NCBI GenBank assembly: GCA_015233515.1
Contig: JADFXS010000002.1
Coordinates: 1-56,187 of the forward strand
Source of the DNA: Deltaproteobacteria bacterium
GTDB taxonomy: Bacteria; Desulfobacterota; Desulfarculia; Adiutricales; JAGVGV01
Length of the DNA stretch: 56,187 nt
Direction of reading: 5' to 3'
Shown: positions 27,036-35,923 of the stretch, one piece after another
Layout: the number at the start of each line of letters is the position of its first letter
Numbering within the stretch: the first letter of the stretch is position 1
Translations under genes and position numbers: made by a program
The notes under the pieces: generated by a model
What the model was told of the DNA's origin: nothing
Databases searched by the model: none
The model's input: the letters and a program-made list of their open reading frames with translations, nothing else

Positions 27036-27541
27036 TTTTCAAGGCCGGCGATAGCCGCATGATGTCTCCAGGCGACCAGGACAGATTGACGACAATTATA
27101 ATTCCCGCCTGACGACAATCCTTGGCTCCTAAGCTCCAGGTTGGGAGCCACTTTTGAGGGAAGCTGGAGCTTGGGAGCTAGCTGGAAGCGGCGAAGAGAA
27201 ATCTCTAATGCCAAAAGGCCTTCCTTGAAAAGAATGGAGATTTCTCCCTGCGGTCGAAATGACAGTATGCGGTGGTTTCTTGGTGCCATATCCCCGCGGT
27301 CCGTGGGGCCGAATACTAGAAAGGTTATATCGCTCCATATCATGCCTCAGGCCGTAAAGAATTGGCCCATTTTTGCGTTCCAAACAGGAATCCCTCAAAT
27401 TCAATTTTACCAATTCATAGTGAACAAGTATAATTGGAGTTGAACATAGGAAATGCCCTTATTAATTCGGATGAAGGTAGAAAGACAGAGAATCATAAAC
27501 AAATTATCCGAAAAAGGCTTATCTACCCCAAGGAGCGCAAA
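27036..27541. other. Repeat-rich intergenic region
   Basis: Begins with the relic's 3' flank, then near-repeated words (agctccaggttgggagcc / agctggagcttgggagc, 27130-27180) that can pair, then the half-copy of the dispersed inverted repeat (27196-27263). The rest, up to the radical SAM start, holds no recognisable gene. Confidence 0.5.
27196..27263. repeat. Half-copy of the dispersed inverted repeat
   Basis: gagaaatctc (27196-27205), gagatttctc (27237-27246) and tcgaaatgac (27254-27263) match the words of the 6565-6652 element in the same relative order. Confidence 0.55.
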
Positions 27542-28789
27542 GTGGGCTTAGCGCCCGGCATCCATGTCGCGGCCAAACCCATTGGCCCGGTATGCAATCT
27601 CAGTTGCGAATATTGTTTCTATCTTGAGAAGCATGCCTTGTTCGTTGAAAACGAAAAGTATCGCATGACCGATAAGGTCTTGTCTGCCTACATAAAAAAC
27701 TACATTGGATCTCAACCGACCCCTGTGGTTGAGTTTGTTTGGCATGGAGGAGAGCCCACACTTCTGGGAATGGATTTTTTCAAAAAAGTCGTTAAATTTC
27801 AGAGACCCTTTGCCCATAGGAAAACGATCAAGAATTCCCTGCAGACCAACGGAACGCTACTCACCGATCAGTGGTGTGACTTTTTCAGGGAAAACCGGTT
27901 CATGGTGGGGCTCAGCCTGGATGGCCCGAAGGAGATTCATGATTTCTATCGTCGCGACCGGAAAGGCAACGGGACCTTCGACACGGTCATGCACGGGCTG
28001 AAGCTCTTGCAAAAATATAAAATTGAATACAATATCATGGCCTGTGTCGGCCGCCATACGGCCATGCACCCGCTGAATGTTTACCGCTTTTTCAAGGACG
28101 AAGGCGTCGAGTTTATCCAGTTCACACCCATCGTGGAGCGCCTGCCGGATTCGCGAAGCAAACAGTTGGGCCTGCGTCTTGCGGGTCCCGCCTTACCAGG
28201 CGGCGAGGCAGACCGGACGGAGGTGACTCCCTGGGCGGTGATCCCGGAGATTTACGGTGACTTTCTAATATCCATATATGAGGAATGGATTCGCCATGAC
28301 GTGGGCAAGGTCTTCGTCATGAACTTCGAATGGGCTTTGAATGCCTGGATCGGCAACTCTTCGCCCGTCTGCATTCATGCGGAACAGTGCGGTCGTTCCT
28401 TAGTGCTTGAGCACAACGGGGATGTCTATGCCTGCGACCACTATGTCTATCCGCGATATCGTCTGGGCAATATTCTGAAGGATGATTTTTTGGAAATGAT
28501 CGATCGTTCCGCTAAATCCGGTTTCGGTTTCAATAAACAAACCTCGCTGCCGGATTTTTGCCGGGACTGTAGCGTCCTTGCAGCCTGCAGGGGCGGCTGC
28601 CCCAAACATCGTTTTGAACAAACAGAATATGGTGAACCCGGGCTGCAATATCTTTGTTCCGGATATAAAAAGTTTTTTCTCCACATTAGAAAATATCTTC
28701 GGATCATGACCCAGTTGCTGGAAAATGGGCTTCCAGTGTCTCTGGTGATGGATGCGCTAAAGGGCCCCCTGGTCATCAAGCGAGCTTAG
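27542..28789 (+). CDS. Radical SAM/SPASM protein, anaerobic sulfatase-maturase type
   Basis: A 415-residue protein if started at GTG 27542, which has AAGGAG at 27530-27535; a TTG at 27434 gives 36 more residues without family support. The radical SAM motif C-N-L-S-C-E-Y-C-F-Y lies near residue 18, and H-G-G-E-P-T follows. The C-terminal SPASM region has Cys sets (CIHAEQCG, CDHY, CRDCSVLAACRGGCPK) for two more [4Fe-4S] clusters. Family members convert a Cys or Ser of sulfatases to formylglycine without oxygen. No sulfatase gene is in the window, so the target may be distant or different. Confidence 0.87.
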   Translation: MGLAPGIHVAAKPIGPVCNLSCEYCFYLEKHALFVENEKYRMTDKVLSAYIKNYIGSQPTPVVEFVWHGGEPTLLGMDFFKKVVKFQRPFAHRKTIKNSLQTNGTLLTDQWCDFFRENRFMVGLSLDGPKEIHDFYRRDRKGNGTFDTVMHGLKLLQKYKIEYNIMACVGRHTAMHPLNVYRFFKDEGVEFIQFTPIVERLPDSRSKQLGLRLAGPALPGGEADRTEVTPWAVIPEIYGDFLISIYEEWIRHDVGKVFVMNFEWALNAWIGNSSPVCIHAEQCGRSLVLEHNGDVYACDHYVYPRYRLGNILKDDFLEMIDRSAKSGFGFNKQTSLPDFCRDCSVLAACRGGCPKHRFEQTEYGEPGLQYLCSGYKKFFLHIRKYLRIMTQLLENGLPVSLVMDALKGPLVIKRA

Positions 28790-28851
28790 GCAGCCTCAGC
28801 CAGGCCCAACCTTACGATCACAACATCACTGCCTCATTATTGCAGCTTTTT

Positions 28852-29187
28852 TCAGGCTTTTTTCAGACTCACTCCAGCCAGATTTTTTCTGACCGAAAAA
28901 CTGTCTCCGGTTGTAAAGCCCATATTGTCAATAATTTCCTTAGGAACAATCAGGCTACCCCTTTTATTGACTCTGATTTCGTTAGGCGAATCGTTTTTGG
29001 CGTACGTGGATTTGCGACCGGATTTGAGACCTGGAACTCGGCCGGCCTTGATTAGCGCATCCACATATAAAGCTTTTAATTGGGCCAATGTTTTTATTTT
29101 AAACTCTTCCATTATTTCTTTGCTTGATCGTTGTGCGTCTATAGCGGCGACCAGCCCCTCAATGTCGATATTTTTTTTCCTTGGCAT
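28852..29187 (-). CDS. AbrB/SpoVT-like DNA-binding protein
   Basis: A 111-residue protein. Residues 1-50 are helical and Lys-rich; residues 68-111 (IRVNKRGSLIVPKEIIDNM, then GDSFSV) are a SpoVT/AbrB swapped-hairpin DNA-binding domain. AAGGAG precedes the ATG. Such proteins are transition-state regulators or antitoxins. No toxin gene is adjacent, so a stand-alone regulator is more likely. Confidence 0.7.
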   Translation of the reverse strand: MPRKKNIDIEGLVAAIDAQRSSKEIMEEFKIKTLAQLKALYVDALIKAGRVPGLKSGRKSTYAKNDSPNEIRVNKRGSLIVPKEIIDNMGFTTGDSFSVRKNLAGVSLKKA

Positions 29188-29492
29188 GAATACTCCTTTT
29201 TTGATCTATCTAATGATTCCGGTTGAATCCTCCGGAGAAAGACGCTATTCCAGTAATGGTATTTGAATCAATCGAAAAAATTGTTACCCCGTAACTAGTC
29301 ACAAGGTAAATTGTACCTTCAGTGGTCAGTATTAATAATTCCTGCTAATAAAGCTGTCAAGCAAAGATTTTAAAAAATCGTTTTTAGTTATTCCCGAATT
29401 GACCGGCCCGTGAATAGATTCTTAGACACTTAAGTTCGTTGCCAAAGCTGCCGATAAACAAATTAGGAAGACGCAAAGTAGGAGTCGAGTCT
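29188..29492. other. AT-rich divergent intergenic region
   Basis: About 300 bases between the AbrB-like gene (minus) and a small hypothetical gene (plus). Contains short near-palindromes (ttgttaccccgtaactagtcacaaggtaaattg). No RNA gene recognised. Confidence 0.35.
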
Positions 29493-29699
29493 ATGTGTCC
29501 GCCAGATTATCAAATCGTTTTCGAAGCCGTTCCAGGATTGGTGGAACAAAGCTCCCCCTCTTTCCGTCTTGGGCAAGATAAAAAAGACGACTATAAACCG
29601 GTAAAAAAAAACCGTGAACGCCCGACTAGCAAAACAAGCCGGAAGAACGACCGTAAGGGATCCCCTCTCAACGGGCAAGAACTTGATCGATATGTTTAA
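29493..29699 (+). CDS. Small basic hypothetical protein
   Basis: A 68-residue protein from ATG 29493, with AGGAG eight bases upstream; a TTG at 29439 lacks a site. It begins MCPPDYQIVFEAVPGLVEQ and has a Lys/Arg-rich second half (KKDDYKPVKKNRERPT). I recognise no family. The good ribosome binding site is the main support. Confidence 0.4.
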   Translation: MCPPDYQIVFEAVPGLVEQSSPSFRLGQDKKDDYKPVKKNRERPTSKTSRKNDRKGSPLNGQELDRYV

Positions 29700-29776
29700 T
29701 TAAAATATTTCCCAGACGAAATCGTGAGTATCGATTTCGGCTCTCTAAGGTGATCTCGGAATACAGCGCTAAGCGG

Positions 29777-30292
29777 CTACACATCATCGACTATTCTACG
29801 GGCCGTTGTATAGGTTCGCCGGAAATAATCCTCATCAATCCTCTGCATTTCCACTCGCCGCCCGGAGCGAGGCGCATGTATAAACCACCCATTTCCCGCA
29901 AACAATCCCACATGGTATCCCTTGGCCCACGGGACCTTAAAGAAGACTAAATCACCGGGGCGCAAGTCTTTTCTGGAAATAAACTGACCCACTTTGATTT
30001 GATCATCGGCGCTTCTAGGCAGCTTGTAACCATAACGCTTGTAAACATAATAAACCAAGCCGCTGCAATCAAACCCTCCCGGGGCCTGACCGCCGTAGTG
30101 ATATGGTGTTCCAAGGTAACCCTTAGCCGTTTCGGCGATTTTCTGCCCCATTGGGGAGTTGGTTTCATGCTGGGACGGCGGAGTCGTGGGAGGGGTGGAT
30201 TTGACCGTTGTCCCGCATCCTTGAGTCCCAGCGACCATAAGTCCCAGGAACAAGGCCCAACCCAAACTTGAAATACGTGCCCGGATATTCAT
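29777..30292 (-). CDS. NlpC/P60-family cell-wall hydrolase, probable lipoprotein
   Basis: A 171-residue exported protein: a signal peptide (1-25) ending A-G-T-Q-G-C, a weak lipobox; a short Pro/Thr linker; and an NlpC/P60 domain (about 50-165) with catalytic Cys in G-F-D-C-S-G, His in Y-H-V-G-L-F and a third polar residue His in F-I-H-A-P-R-S-G. It should cleave the D-gamma-glutamyl-diaminopimelate bond of peptidoglycan. Confidence 0.88.
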   Translation of the reverse strand: MNIRARISSLGWALFLGLMVAGTQGCGTTVKSTPPTTPPSQHETNSPMGQKIAETAKGYLGTPYHYGGQAPGGFDCSGLVYYVYKRYGYKLPRSADDQIKVGQFISRKDLRPGDLVFFKVPWAKGYHVGLFAGNGWFIHAPRSGRRVEMQRIDEDYFRRTYTTARRIVDDV

Positions 30293-30747
30293 AGGCCACT
30301 TATCTTACGATCCTTTTAACCGACGCTGGATCGTTTTGTAACTATCTTCGGATCACGGTTAAATCAGCGACGCCGGGTGCGCTGGTCATTATAATTCATT
30401 AAAAGTTCGGCCTTGTATCGTCGCGGCGTAAAAACTTCAGCTTGATCGGCCGAACCATCTGACGATATTCGCACTATATTTTAAATTATTTATTATGTAG
30501 TTGCAACAGTTTTTCCATGTTATACCTTATATTATAATCCCATTGAATTGTTATTTAGGGTATTTTATCTAACGAACAACTACCGGTTGTATTTCTGATC
30601 AGAGATAACACAATAGTTTGATGATTATCAGAGAACAATCCATTATTTTTCCAACTATCCCCCTAATCGGGCGCCAAAGTAAATCTTCATTTTCACCTTT
30701 GAAGCCGGCTCCATGGCGTCACTAAGCTAATTATTTTTCCATAACCC
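30293..30747. other. AT-rich region upstream of tmRNA
   Basis: About 450 bases with no supported gene. A perfect palindrome TCTGATCAGA lies at 30594-30603. The tmRNA promoter is at its right edge. Confidence 0.4.
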
Positions 30748-30776
30748 TTGTAAAACTCCCTTCAGGGATATATTAT
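30748..30776 (+). promoter_or_regulatory. Putative tmRNA promoter
   Basis: TTGTAA (30748-30753), 17 bases, TATTAT (30771-30776), 15 bases before the mature 5' end of tmRNA. A short leader to be removed by RNase P fits. Confidence 0.55.
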
Positions 30777-30791
30777 CTACTTACCTCTTAT

Positions 30792-31144
30792 GGGGGCGAA
30801 ACGGTTTCGACGGGGATAGTTGAACCCGCGGCTGCATGTCGAGGTCTCGTCTGCTCGTAAAACAGGCGGGAAAAACATAAAGGCAGACTCTTACGAGTAC
30901 GCCCTGGCCGCGTAAAGGCCAGCGTCCACCGGTTCTTCGCCCGCGAGGGCCGAATGGGCGTCGTTTAGTGGGCTAGCCTTAAGTGGGGCCGAAGGCGCAG
31001 TTAGGCGAAACAATACCTTGGGCTGGTCTGGTGAAGTTCCCTGTCCGGGGGAGCTATCCGGATGAGAAATAAACCCGGAATAAGCATGTAGACGTCTCGG
31101 GGGAAGATTCTCGGACGCGGGTTCGACTCCCGCCGCCTCCACCA
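30792..31144 (+). ncRNA. ssrA: Transfer-messenger RNA (tmRNA)
   Basis: A one-piece tmRNA of about 353 bases. The 5' end GGGGGCGAAACGGTTTCGACG pairs with the 3' end CGCCTCC followed by ACCA, forming the alanyl acceptor stem; the T-arm GGTTCGACTCC is present. The tag ORF (30883-30915) encodes A-D-S-Y-E-Y-A-L-A-A then TAA, with the usual A-L-A-A degradation end. It rescues stalled ribosomes with SmpB. Its 3' end is the junction with the integrase of the island, so it is also the attachment site. Confidence 0.96.
31110..31144 (+). other. Probable island attachment site (3' end of ssrA)
   Basis: The integrase stop codon (31146) lies one base after the tmRNA CCA end. This is the standard geometry of tyrosine-integrase islands using the T-arm/acceptor of tmRNA as attB. 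No second copy of this 3' sequence was seen to the right, so the distal junction is presumably beyond 56,187. Confidence 0.6.
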
Positions 31145-31145
31145 A

Positions 31146-32366
31146 TTAACCAGTATATTTATTCAGTAATACCGGGGGTTTAGCTTGACAGGCTAAATCC
31201 TCGCTTTCGTCTTGGGGTACTTTTGGGGTACTTTTTTCAGATGATTCGTCAGGTACTTCTTGGACTTCGGCTGAAGCCAAATGAGGGCTGTATACATTCG
31301 CCATAAAAGCCGAACCATCATCCCTCTTGTAGTTCTTGACAAAAGAATAATACTTTTCGTGAATCATCTGAAGGGTTTGGTGACCCATCATCCGCTGTAC
31401 CCATCCAGGTAATTCCCCGGCATCGAGCATGAGGGTAGCGAAGGTATGCCTGGTCTGATAAAGGGTTCGATATTTGATCTGAGCCGCCTTTAGGGCTGGC
31501 CGCCAGACATGTAAATTCACCGAGTGGGCATTCAAGGGGCGATCGAATTTATTGAGGAACACATAATTAGACTTCCCCATTGTGGCTTTTCTCTGATCTC
31601 GAAGCGCCTCGACCACGGGGGGGAGCATCTTTATATCTCGAACCGAACTTTTGGTCTTTGGTCGTCCTTCTTCGCCCATTACCAGTGTTTCCCGAACTTT
31701 GATCACCCCCAAAGTGAAATCGACATTGGCCCATTTGAGGGCGGCCATTTCGCCAAACCGCATACCGGTGAAAAAGGCGACGATGAAAAAATCCCTATAC
31801 TCCTCGCGAACATGATCCAAGAATTGGCCAACTTCGTCCATGGATAAAGGATGAATATCGGCCTTTTCCACCTTTAGGCTTCCCACCAAGTCCATTGGAT
31901 TTTTGTCTATTATTCCACCCAAGACGGCAAACTTGAATAAGGAGCGGAGTGGCACAAGGACGTTATTGACCCTCTTTCCCGAACACTTCAGAGTACTGAT
32001 AAACTTTTTGATGGCGATAAACCCTATTTCCTTAATTGGGACGTTGCCAAACTTAGGTAAGATGTAAAAGTTCATGGCGCTCCGATAGTCTTTGAGGGTG
32101 GTTGGCTTGATTTCTCTTTCCTTGACCGCGATCCAATCTTGAGCCAACTGCCCAAAGAGAGGCCTTGCCTCATCAGCAGGTGCCACCGGCTGAGGTTCTT
32201 GGATGCCACCATAGAGTTCTATCTCTTTCAAATATTGGTCCCTCAACCTTCTGGCCTCGGTTAGGGAAGTGGATAGGGCTTTTCTGATCATTTCCTTATT
32301 GATTTTCTTCTGTAAATACCAGACGTCGCCTCGTCTGAATAGATTGTGGTTTTTGTCTCTCGCCAT
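31146..32366 (-). CDS. Tyrosine recombinase (phage-type integrase)
   Basis: A 406-residue integrase: an AP2-like/SAM-like N-terminal arm and core-binding domain (about 60-165, with FGQLAQDWIAVKEREIKPTTL), then a catalytic domain with Arg in F-T-G-M-R-F-G-E-M, H-x-x-R-type box seen as Y-Q-T-R-H-T-F-A, M-G-H-Q-T and the nucleophile Tyr in K-Y-Y-S-F. It points into the ssrA end, as expected for the gene that inserted the island. GGAGG at the end of the upstream gene serves its ATG. Confidence 0.93.
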   Translation of the reverse strand: MARDKNHNLFRRGDVWYLQKKINKEMIRKALSTSLTEARRLRDQYLKEIELYGGIQEPQPVAPADEARPLFGQLAQDWIAVKEREIKPTTLKDYRSAMNFYILPKFGNVPIKEIGFIAIKKFISTLKCSGKRVNNVLVPLRSLFKFAVLGGIIDKNPMDLVGSLKVEKADIHPLSMDEVGQFLDHVREEYRDFFIVAFFTGMRFGEMAALKWANVDFTLGVIKVRETLVMGEEGRPKTKSSVRDIKMLPPVVEALRDQRKATMGKSNYVFLNKFDRPLNAHSVNLHVWRPALKAAQIKYRTLYQTRHTFATLMLDAGELPGWVQRMMGHQTLQMIHEKYYSFVKNYKRDDGSAFMANVYSPHLASAEVQEVPDESSEKSTPKVPQDESEDLACQAKPPVLLNKYTG

Positions 32367-32369
32367 GGG

Positions 32370-32657
32370 TTAAATCCTCCATTCCTGTTGTGGTCTGGAC
32401 GACATACCTGGCGTTTCCCTTTTTCTTTCAGCAGGTTTTATCTTTTCTATGGCTTTCGACGTCTTCGTAGATTGTCTCTCAAATTCTTCTACTGCCTCCT
32501 TGGGATAAATGACCCTGGTGGAACCAGGGGCTTGAAGATAAGGCAAGAGACCTCTCTCTCGCCAATTCTTGATCGTTCCGGGTTTTACTCTGAAACGGTC
32601 GGCGACCTCCTGTTGGGTCAAGTATAGCTGATCTAAATCATAATTTCTCTCTTTCAT
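32370..32657 (-). CDS. AlpA/excisionase-like helix-turn-helix protein
   Basis: A 95-residue protein with an HTH_17-type domain (residues 11-60: LTQQEVADRFRVKPGTIKNW and a wing) and a basic tail. It ends three bases before the integrase start, so the two are coupled. It is likely the recombination directionality factor or a regulator of the integrase. Confidence 0.8.
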   Translation of the reverse strand: MKERNYDLDQLYLTQQEVADRFRVKPGTIKNWRERGLLPYLQAPGSTRVIYPKEAVEEFERQSTKTSKAIEKIKPAERKRETPGMSSRPQQEWRI

Positions 32658-32869
32658 AGTTAGGGTTAAACCTCCGAATTCTTAGTTCAACGCTGACAAT
32701 CAGCGCCGCTCCCCGGAGAATTGGGGAGATTGTTCGGCTATCCAGGATGATTAGATCCTGGCAGCCTTTGTCATATGGGCAATTCCTGAGCATCACGATT
32801 TGCTAACTCAACATAAATCTACTTTTTAAAATATATTAATGTGTTATCTATATTTTTTAATCACGAAAC

Positions 32870-35800
32870 CTAACCGGCATTACAAACCATAAATTTCTCA
32901 TCTGCTTCACTCACTTGTACTACCTTAACCTCATCCGGCTTCGGTACCGCGCTGCCGGATTTCTTATCGCGTGATCGAGCCTTTTTACTTTTTCTCCCCT
33001 TCTTGATATCGACAGGCTCTTCCCACGTAACAGCCTGGACCCGACGGGTCGCTATTTCCACATACTCTTCATCCATTTCCATACCGATAAAATGTCGGCC
33101 AAGGGTTTTGGCGGCCATACACGTCGTCCCCGAGCCAGCGAACGGGTCCAAAACCACATCGCCTTGACGTGAACCCATAGTTATAAGGTAGGCCATCAAT
33201 TTGACCGGCTTGACGGTTGGATGCGTGTTTTTTCTGCTGGTGGATCGGGTCTTGTGCGGAACTTTGCGCGCATCTTGGCCGGGATCTCGTCCAGTTATCA
33301 TCTTGTCTTGAAATTCATCCAACCCCATTTCCTTCTCGGGTCTATTTGGTTTAGGCACGATTAAAAAAGGCAGACATTTCTCAGCCCAGGCATCCAGCGA
33401 GAAAAACCTCGAATATTTTTTAATCACGGGTAAATTCTCGTCGGCGTCGAGAACATCATCACTGACCAGCAAATTAGCTGGGAAGCGGCCTTTGGAGTTC
33501 GCGCTCCAATTTCCAGAGCCATTGCCACCTGGTATCGTTTCCTGGGTGCCAAAAGTTGCCGTTCTATGACCCGCCGCTGGGGTATCCTTGCTTTCATTAG
33601 GAATGCGGCACTTATCAAGCCAAGTAATCCCCTTGCCCGTAGCTAGCGCTTCATCCACGTAAGATTTTTTTGTACAAGGTTTCATTACCACAATAATTGG
33701 TTCCAAGGCTGGTTTCGGCTGAAATCCCGCGTAAGCCCCAGAGAGCTGATTGACCTCGTCAGTGGTGGATCCGGTGACACCTTTTGGTTCGCTGCCTTGC
33801 TTTTTTTCAATCTTCTTTTCGATATTATGGGCTTTAGTAAAACCAGTGGCATAGGTCCAATAAAGCGAAGTAAAACCCGTGTTAAATCCTGCCTCTTCAA
33901 GTTTGGCGTACATCCGATATAAAAGGTCTTGCCGTGAAGAGGCCATTATGAACGCAAACGCGCCGGGTTTTAGGACCCGATAACATTCTTGCCATATCTC
34001 AAAATCCGGGGTTGCCTTATCCCAATTCTTGCCCATGAACTTAAGTCCATACGGGGGATCGGTCACAAGAAGATCTACAGAGTTTTCGGGAAGTCCTTTT
34101 AAACGCTCCAGGCAGTCGGCATGAAGGATCGTATCAAGGCCCTGGATGTCGCCGGTAACGGATACATCACCTTCGCTGACGGTGCCGGATACCGCCTGAA
34201 CCGGCTCTTTTACAGACAAGGAAGTATTCTTCGCGCAAAGTTTTCGTCCACCAGGGCTATTGGAGCCATCGTCGTCCGGGTCATCATCCGGGTCTTCATG
34301 CCAATCGACCAGCAAGTCATCATTATTAATATCGAGCACCGGCGAACATGAGGCGGTAACGGACTTAATTTCATGGACGTCGCGTCCCAGTTCAATGGCA
34401 CTTCTGGTTAATTTCTCCATCATCGTGATCACACCATCAAACGGTGACCGGACGGTTGCCGGTACGGTCGCTGGCAAGGTTTCAGGTTGGTCCATATCAA
34501 TGGATTGAGTTTCGCCAGCTATAACTTCAGTCCCTAACTTCTTCATAATAATGGATTTATATTTCTCCTCCTTTTCATAACCTATCCCGACTCGCCCCAG
34601 TTCGCACGCGACCTTGACCGTAGTCCCTGAACCAAGAAACGGATCAAGAACCTTATCGCCTTTGTAAGAGAACATCCGTATCGCCCGGCCGACCAGTTCC
34701 TCCGGAAACTGCGCGGGGTGATCTTTTTGGCTCTGAATCGCATTGATCTTCCAAACGCCGTTAACCCATTCCTTCCATTCATCCTTGGTTATCTTGGACT
34801 GGTATTCCAAATCGACCGGGACATTGCGTTCGCCATCTTTTCTGAAAATCCAGAGGTGTTCGGTGTTATTCAAAATTCTGTAAGAGGTGTGCCGAACTCG
34901 ATCCGAGTAAGACACCTGCTGGTTATTGACCCAGTTGGAATTTTTTTCCCAGGTGATCTCGTCGGTTAACCTGATCCCGTGTTTCCGCAAAATTTCCAGA
35001 TAATGAGGACCCATCTTAAATATTTCCGGTCGGCCACCGTTCCGGGTTCCGTAATTATGGATATCCCCGAAATTCAGAAAGATGATCCCTCCAGAAACTA
35101 AAACTCGTGAGCATTCCGAGAAAACCCCTTCTATCATCTTAATATGGTCGTCAAGGGAAACCCCCTCCTCATACTCTAGCCCCACTCCATACGCCGGGGA
35201 GGTCAGGATAAGATGGACACTCTGGTCTTGGAGTTCGGACATGTCCCGCGAATCCTTAAAGAAGACACCAGGGATTTCCCCCTTGAATATTGGAAGTTCC
35301 TTGACCTCCTCTTTCCGATTTCTCGCAGCGATTAGAGAATTGACCGTCTCCTTTACCTTGCGGGTCGAAGTGTTTTTTTTAGTCGCAATCTCCTCGGCTA
35401 TCTTTAGTTGGACTTCAGGGTCGTCGAGACGCGCAAGTTCAAAACCACAGGTTTTATTTATCGCACCTGTAGAAATTAGCCCCTGGATGTCTTCCGGCAG
35501 TTTCAATAAATTGATGTAATTGTCTAAACTGGCGCGATGCGGCGCATACCCTAACCGGACCAAATCTTCGACGTTATAACCGAAGTGGTCCAGCATCGCT
35601 CGTAGGTGGTTGGCGATGTCAATGGGATTAAGGTTTTTCCGCTCAGTGTTTTTAATAAAGGAGAGGTGCGCTGCAGTCCTCTCATCGACCCCTTCGATCA
35701 CGCAGTCGATTTCGATCCAACCAAGTTCTTTAACCGCACGCAATCTACGACGTCCATCGATGATGATGAACCGATCTCCCTCTTCACGGACGGTAATGGG

Positions 35801-35917
35801 GTCCAGTAAACGACCTTCACGTTGGATACTCTGCTTCAGTTCGTCTTTTTCATTAGAATCCTTCCGAGGGTGATACCCCTCTGCGATTTTTTCAATCGCA
35901 ATCTTCGAGTAAATCAT
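32870..35917 (-). CDS. ParB-like / DNA methyltransferase / DNA methyltransferase fusion, copy 1
   Basis: A 1015-residue three-part protein from ATG 35917 (AAAGG upstream). Residues 1-90 are a ParB/Srx-like domain with D-G-R-R-R-L-R-A; 95-200 resemble the ParB/KorB helix-turn-helix region. Methyltransferase 1 (about 215-465) has T-S-P-A-Y (239-243) and D-P-F-L-G-S-G (Asp425). Methyltransferase 2 (about 585-960) has D-P-P-Y (620-623) and D-P-F-A-G-S-G (Asp924). Both show motif IV before motif I, as in beta-class N4/N6 enzymes. ParB plus one such methylase is common in prophages; two in one chain is unusual. It lies 200 bases from the AlpA-like gene. Confidence 0.85.
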   Translation of the reverse strand: MIYSKIAIEKIAEGYHPRKDSNEKDELKQSIQREGRLLDPITVREEGDRFIIIDGRRRLRAVKELGWIEIDCVIEGVDERTAAHLSFIKNTERKNLNPIDIANHLRAMLDHFGYNVEDLVRLGYAPHRASLDNYINLLKLPEDIQGLISTGAINKTCGFELARLDDPEVQLKIAEEIATKKNTSTRKVKETVNSLIAARNRKEEVKELPIFKGEIPGVFFKDSRDMSELQDQSVHLILTSPAYGVGLEYEEGVSLDDHIKMIEGVFSECSRVLVSGGIIFLNFGDIHNYGTRNGGRPEIFKMGPHYLEILRKHGIRLTDEITWEKNSNWVNNQQVSYSDRVRHTSYRILNNTEHLWIFRKDGERNVPVDLEYQSKITKDEWKEWVNGVWKINAIQSQKDHPAQFPEELVGRAIRMFSYKGDKVLDPFLGSGTTVKVACELGRVGIGYEKEEKYKSIIMKKLGTEVIAGETQSIDMDQPETLPATVPATVRSPFDGVITMMEKLTRSAIELGRDVHEIKSVTASCSPVLDINNDDLLVDWHEDPDDDPDDDGSNSPGGRKLCAKNTSLSVKEPVQAVSGTVSEGDVSVTGDIQGLDTILHADCLERLKGLPENSVDLLVTDPPYGLKFMGKNWDKATPDFEIWQECYRVLKPGAFAFIMASSRQDLLYRMYAKLEEAGFNTGFTSLYWTYATGFTKAHNIEKKIEKKQGSEPKGVTGSTTDEVNQLSGAYAGFQPKPALEPIIVVMKPCTKKSYVDEALATGKGITWLDKCRIPNESKDTPAAGHRTATFGTQETIPGGNGSGNWSANSKGRFPANLLVSDDVLDADENLPVIKKYSRFFSLDAWAEKCLPFLIVPKPNRPEKEMGLDEFQDKMITGRDPGQDARKVPHKTRSTSRKNTHPTVKPVKLMAYLITMGSRQGDVVLDPFAGSGTTCMAAKTLGRHFIGMEMDEEYVEIATRRVQAVTWEEPVDIKKGRKSKKARSRDKKSGSAVPKPDEVKVVQVSEADEKFMVCNAG

Positions 35918-35923
35918 TGTCAA

